NCBI GenBank assembly: GCA_016867495.1 | Contig: VGJL01000013.1 | Location: 1-33,736 of the forward strand | DNA: 33,736 nt | Direction: 5' to 3' | Source of the DNA: Candidatus Eisenbacteria bacterium | Lineage (GTDB): Bacteria > Eisenbacteria > RBG-16-71-46 > CAIMUX01 > VGJL01 | Shown: piece by piece, positions 31,134-33,736 of the stretch | Layout of the letters: each line of letters opens with the position of its first letter | How positions within the stretch are numbered: the stretch's first letter is position 1 | Notes under the pieces: model-generated | What the model was told of the DNA's origin: nothing | Seen by the model: only the letters and a program-made list of their open reading frames with translations | Database searches by the model: none | Program-made: the position numbers and the translations under genes

Positions 31134-32921
31134 ATGCAAGTTACGGCGGACAGGCCGAAATCCCCGGTTTCTCGCTCTCAACCTACGAGCGGAGGGGGCT
31201 ACCTGTCATCGTCCGCGGGACTCCTCCTGATCCTCGCCGCCGCCGCCGCGCTGCGTCTCTGGGGGATCAATCACGGACTGCCCTTCGTCTACCTCACGGA
31301 TGAGATCATGGAGGTCAAGCGCGCCCTGCAGCTCGGAGCCGGCCACTTCGACTACGACCGGGCGTTCAAGGGGGGGCTCTTCTATCTGCTGTTCGTGGGG
31401 TATGGAGCCCTATTCGCGGTCTGGAGGCTCGCCGGCGAGATCCGATCGACCGGAGACTACCTCTTTCGTTTTGCCGCTGATCCGACCCCCTTCTGGATGA
31501 TAGGCCGAGTCACAGTCGCGCTGATCGCGATTGTGAACATCTTCCTCGTCTACAGGCTGGGGAAGAAGCTCGGAGACAGGCGGGTCGGGATCCTCTCCGC
31601 CCTCTTCCTCTGTTTCGCCCTCGATCACCACACCGAGTCGCAGTCCATCACGGTCGATGTGCTGATGGTCACCCTCTTGACGGCGACCTTTCTCTATCTC
31701 GTCGAGATCGAGAGGATGGGAAGGCGGCGGGACTACCTGCTGACTTCCCTCTTCGCCGCGCTCGCGGTCATGACGAAGCTGCCGGCGATCGTCGTGCTCC
31801 TGCCGATCCTCCTTGCGCACGTCCGGCGGACGAGGGGGGAAGGGCTTGGCGCGGCCGCGGCGCTGACAGATCGCAGGTTCCTCTTCGCGATCTGTCTCTT
31901 CCTGGGAGTGACGGCCATCGGGAACCCCGGCTTCTTCGAGGCCTTCGTCCGCGCGGTCGAAGTCCGTTTGGGGCTGCTATCGGAGCCGACGCTGACCCAG
32001 TCGGCCGAGCCGTTCCGACTTCGCACGACGAATGTCTGGGTATACTACGTCCGTGCGATGGGCGCCTCGATGAGCCCGCTCATCTTCGCCGCCGCGCTGC
32101 CGGGGCTGGTTGTCGGACTCTGGAGGCGCGACCGCGCGGCGATCTCGATCGCTCTCTTCTGCTTTGTCTTCTATCTATTCATCTGCGTGCCGCAGAGGGA
32201 AGACCACGTCTATCCGAGATACACTCTCCCCGTCCAGATGCTGCTCTCGGTCGTGGCCGCGCGGTTCCTCGTGTCGATCGGGCGGGGGCTTCCTCACGGC
32301 CGTCTCGGGACGGGCGTCCGGGCGCTCGCGCCGCTCCTTCTCATCGTCCCCGGCGCGCTCCAGATCGTCCGCTACGACATGACGCTGACCCGAACCGACA
32401 CAAGGACGCTGGCGAAGAGATGGATCGAGGAGAACATCCCGGCGGGCTCCAGGATCCTGGTCAAGGGATCAGGCTACCGGCCCTCCCCGGACACAGTGGC
32501 CTTGTGGAACACCGCGGAAAACGTGGAGGCCCATCTGAACCGCCTCAAGGGCGACGACCCTCGCTGGAGGGAGACCTCCCGGTACTCCAGAAGGAAGGAC
32601 AGCTTCCATATCGCGCACCTCTCGGTCGCAAGGATGCGCGAGGGATACGACCTGGCCTTCTTTGGCTCGGACGCCTTTCCATATCGGAGTCTGGACGAAT
32701 ACCTCGACATGGGGGTCGAGTACATCGTCATCGATCGCGTGGAGGCCCAGGGATTCCTCAACGAGGAGGGTTCCGGGCGGTTCCCCGAGGTCATGCGGTT
32801 CTACGAGCGCGTCGGCCGGGATCCGCGTTTGGAGCTGATTCGCGAGTTCACCCCTCGGGGGAATCCGGGGCCGGCCTTGGAGCTGTACCGGGTTCGAGAG
32901 GGGCCGGATGTCGGCGGTTGA
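31134..32921 (+). CDS. GT39-type membrane glycosyltransferase (ArnT/PMT-like)
   Basis: This 595-residue protein has about ten membrane segments. The first luminal loop carries the acidic pair Asp56-Glu57 (YLTDEIMEV) that serves as catalytic base in ArnT, PMT and related GT-C enzymes. A soluble C-terminal domain of about 190 residues follows (from RTDTRTLAKRWIEENIPAGS). GT39-type enzymes take a sugar from a polyprenyl-phosphate donor and attach it to a lipid, glycan or protein outside the membrane. It lies next to a DPM1/ArnC-type gene that would make such a donor, so the two form a plausible pair. No clear ribosome site precedes ATG 31134. Confidence 0.85.
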   Translation: MQVTADRPKSPVSRSQPTSGGGYLSSSAGLLLILAAAAALRLWGINHGLPFVYLTDEIMEVKRALQLGAGHFDYDRAFKGGLFYLLFVGYGALFAVWRLAGEIRSTGDYLFRFAADPTPFWMIGRVTVALIAIVNIFLVYRLGKKLGDRRVGILSALFLCFALDHHTESQSITVDVLMVTLLTATFLYLVEIERMGRRRDYLLTSLFAALAVMTKLPAIVVLLPILLAHVRRTRGEGLGAAAALTDRRFLFAICLFLGVTAIGNPGFFEAFVRAVEVRLGLLSEPTLTQSAEPFRLRTTNVWVYYVRAMGASMSPLIFAAALPGLVVGLWRRDRAAISIALFCFVFYLFICVPQREDHVYPRYTLPVQMLLSVVAARFLVSIGRGLPHGRLGTGVRALAPLLLIVPGALQIVRYDMTLTRTDTRTLAKRWIEENIPAGSRILVKGSGYRPSPDTVALWNTAENVEAHLNRLKGDDPRWRETSRYSRRKDSFHIAHLSVARMREGYDLAFFGSDAFPYRSLDEYLDMGVEYIVIDRVEAQGFLNEEGSGRFPEVMRFYERVGRDPRLELIREFTPRGNPGPALELYRVREGPDVGG

Positions 32922-32946
32922 GGCTGATCGAGCCAGGAGGCGAGCC

Positions 32947-33736
32947 ATGATCTGCGTTCTTCGGATTGGTCTGGCAGTTCTATCCCTGTCCGCCAATCCA
33001 ACGGCGGCCGTAGACGTCTCGCCGCAGGCGGAGATGGTGAAGGCGCCGCCTGCATGCGTGGAACCCGCGCCACCCGCGGATGAACCGACCGGCCCGCGAG
33101 TGGGCGGGGAGACGATCGAGACCGCCTACCTCATCCCCTCGCAGCCGTTCTCTGACACGGGAAACACCTGCGGCTTCTCCAATGACTACGAGGAGGTCTG
33201 CCCCTACCACGCGACCGCGCGCGACGTCGTCTACAAGTTCGTGGCCGGCGGCGAGAGCTACATCGACATCGATCTCTGCGCGTCGGGGTTCGACACGAAG
33301 CTGTACGTCTACAGGAACATCTACACCCCGGGGCTGCCCTACGCGTGCAACGATGACGCCTGCGGGGCGAGCGGCTACAGGTCGCGTCTGGAACGCGTGC
33401 GCGTCACTCCAGGGGAAAGCTACTACATCGTGGTGGACGGGTATGGATCGGCCTGCGGCGAGTACGCGCTGAGCCTGGTCCAGAGCGTGACGCAGGATGT
33501 CACCTGCCCACCGGGAGCGACGATCGAGGGGGAGCCTTACTGCTACGATGGCTACGTGGACCGGTTCAACGGAGGCTGCTGCTGCGACACCCTCCATTTC
33601 TCCGTCCTGGAACCCGAGCCGGGCACGATCCACGTCTGCGGGACCGGAGGGACCTTCGTTCGTGGCGGAGCGGACTACCGCGATACGGACTGGTACGAGA
33701 TCAACCCGTCTGAGGCGATGACTCTCAACTACTGCG
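32947..33736 (+). CDS. Secreted cysteine-rich protein, cut by the window edge
   Basis: An open frame of 263 codons begins at ATG 32947, with GGAGG 6 nt upstream, and has no stop before the window ends. The N-terminus (MICVLRIGLAVLSLSANPTA) looks like a weak signal peptide. The mature part contains many cysteines (TCGFS, VCPY, DLCAS, ACNDDACG, GCCCD, VCGTG) and a PPC-like beta-sandwich stretch with FDTKLYVYRN and YYIVVDGYGSACGEYALSL. Pre-peptidase-type domains of this kind are common on exported proteins of Eisenbacteria-like genomes. It lies 25 bp after the GT39 gene on the same strand and may be co-transcribed. Function is unknown. Confidence 0.8.
   Translation, partial: MICVLRIGLAVLSLSANPTAAVDVSPQAEMVKAPPACVEPAPPADEPTGPRVGGETIETAYLIPSQPFSDTGNTCGFSNDYEEVCPYHATARDVVYKFVAGGESYIDIDLCASGFDTKLYVYRNIYTPGLPYACNDDACGASGYRSRLERVRVTPGESYYIVVDGYGSACGEYALSLVQSVTQDVTCPPGATIEGEPYCYDGYVDRFNGGCCCDTLHFSVLEPEPGTIHVCGTGGTFVRGGADYRDTDWYEINPSEAMTLNYC

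Noticed and set aside
1-33736. CRISPR array, insertion sequence, integrase or prophage genes
   Set aside because: No regularly spaced repeats, transposase or integrase motifs were seen on either strand.

Overview
This is a GC-rich bacterial chromosome segment with strongly G/C-ending codons. No ribosomal RNA or other taxonomic marker is present. Several features resemble Candidatus Eisenbacteria or a related uncultured FCB-type lineage: a secreted beta-helix protein with a short C-terminal tail ending in a WGAIK-type motif, a cysteine-rich secreted protein at the right edge, a PadR plus permease-prefix pair, and frequent GTG/TTG starts. That placement is an inference from family resemblance only.

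Region 1 (1-7600) is accessory DNA next to a tRNA. A PrmA-like methyltransferase precedes an intact tRNA-Asn(GTT). Then come three toxin-antitoxin or defence-like modules: a MntA/HepT pair (+), an AbiEi/AbiEii pair (-) whose toxin is frameshifted, and a 5'-truncated AlbA/Schlafen-type regulator with a DUF4143 ATPase (-). Two degenerate tRNA 3' ends, each followed by the same hairpin and terminator block, sit at 2308-2427 and 4671-4764, exactly between the modules. This looks like repeated insertion or duplication at a tRNA end. No integrase gene is visible in the window.

Region 2 (7600-19220) is mixed. It holds an exported retropepsin-like/PDZ protein, a class I methyltransferase, a decayed zinc alcohol dehydrogenase, a beta-helix gene broken by an in-frame TGA, and a PadR regulator with a very clear promoter and operator driving a membrane protein. 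It also holds a small conserved protein, a very large MalT-like/BTAD regulator and a flippase-like membrane protein.

Region 3 (19350-32921) is a coherent surface-glycan or glycolipid cluster. On the minus strand are a GT4-methyltransferase fusion, a GlpD-like FAD oxidoreductase and a NodU/CmcH-type carbamoyltransferase. Divergent from these are an NAD-dependent epimerase, a glutamine-dependent asparagine-synthase-type amidotransferase and a small methyltransferase. A minus-strand pair follows: a canonical membrane GT2 and, translationally coupled upstream of it, a GT2 homologue that has lost its catalytic acidic motif. A GT39-type membrane glycosyltransferase ends the cluster. Together they suggest a decorated glycan carrying carbamoyl, amide and methyl groups, built on lipid carriers. 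A secreted cysteine-rich protein begins at 32947 and runs off the right edge.

The most interesting points are the toxin-antitoxin modules separated by tRNA-end footprints, the active/inactive GT2 pair, and the combination of carbamoyltransferase, amidotransferase and GlpD-like enzyme in one glycan locus.
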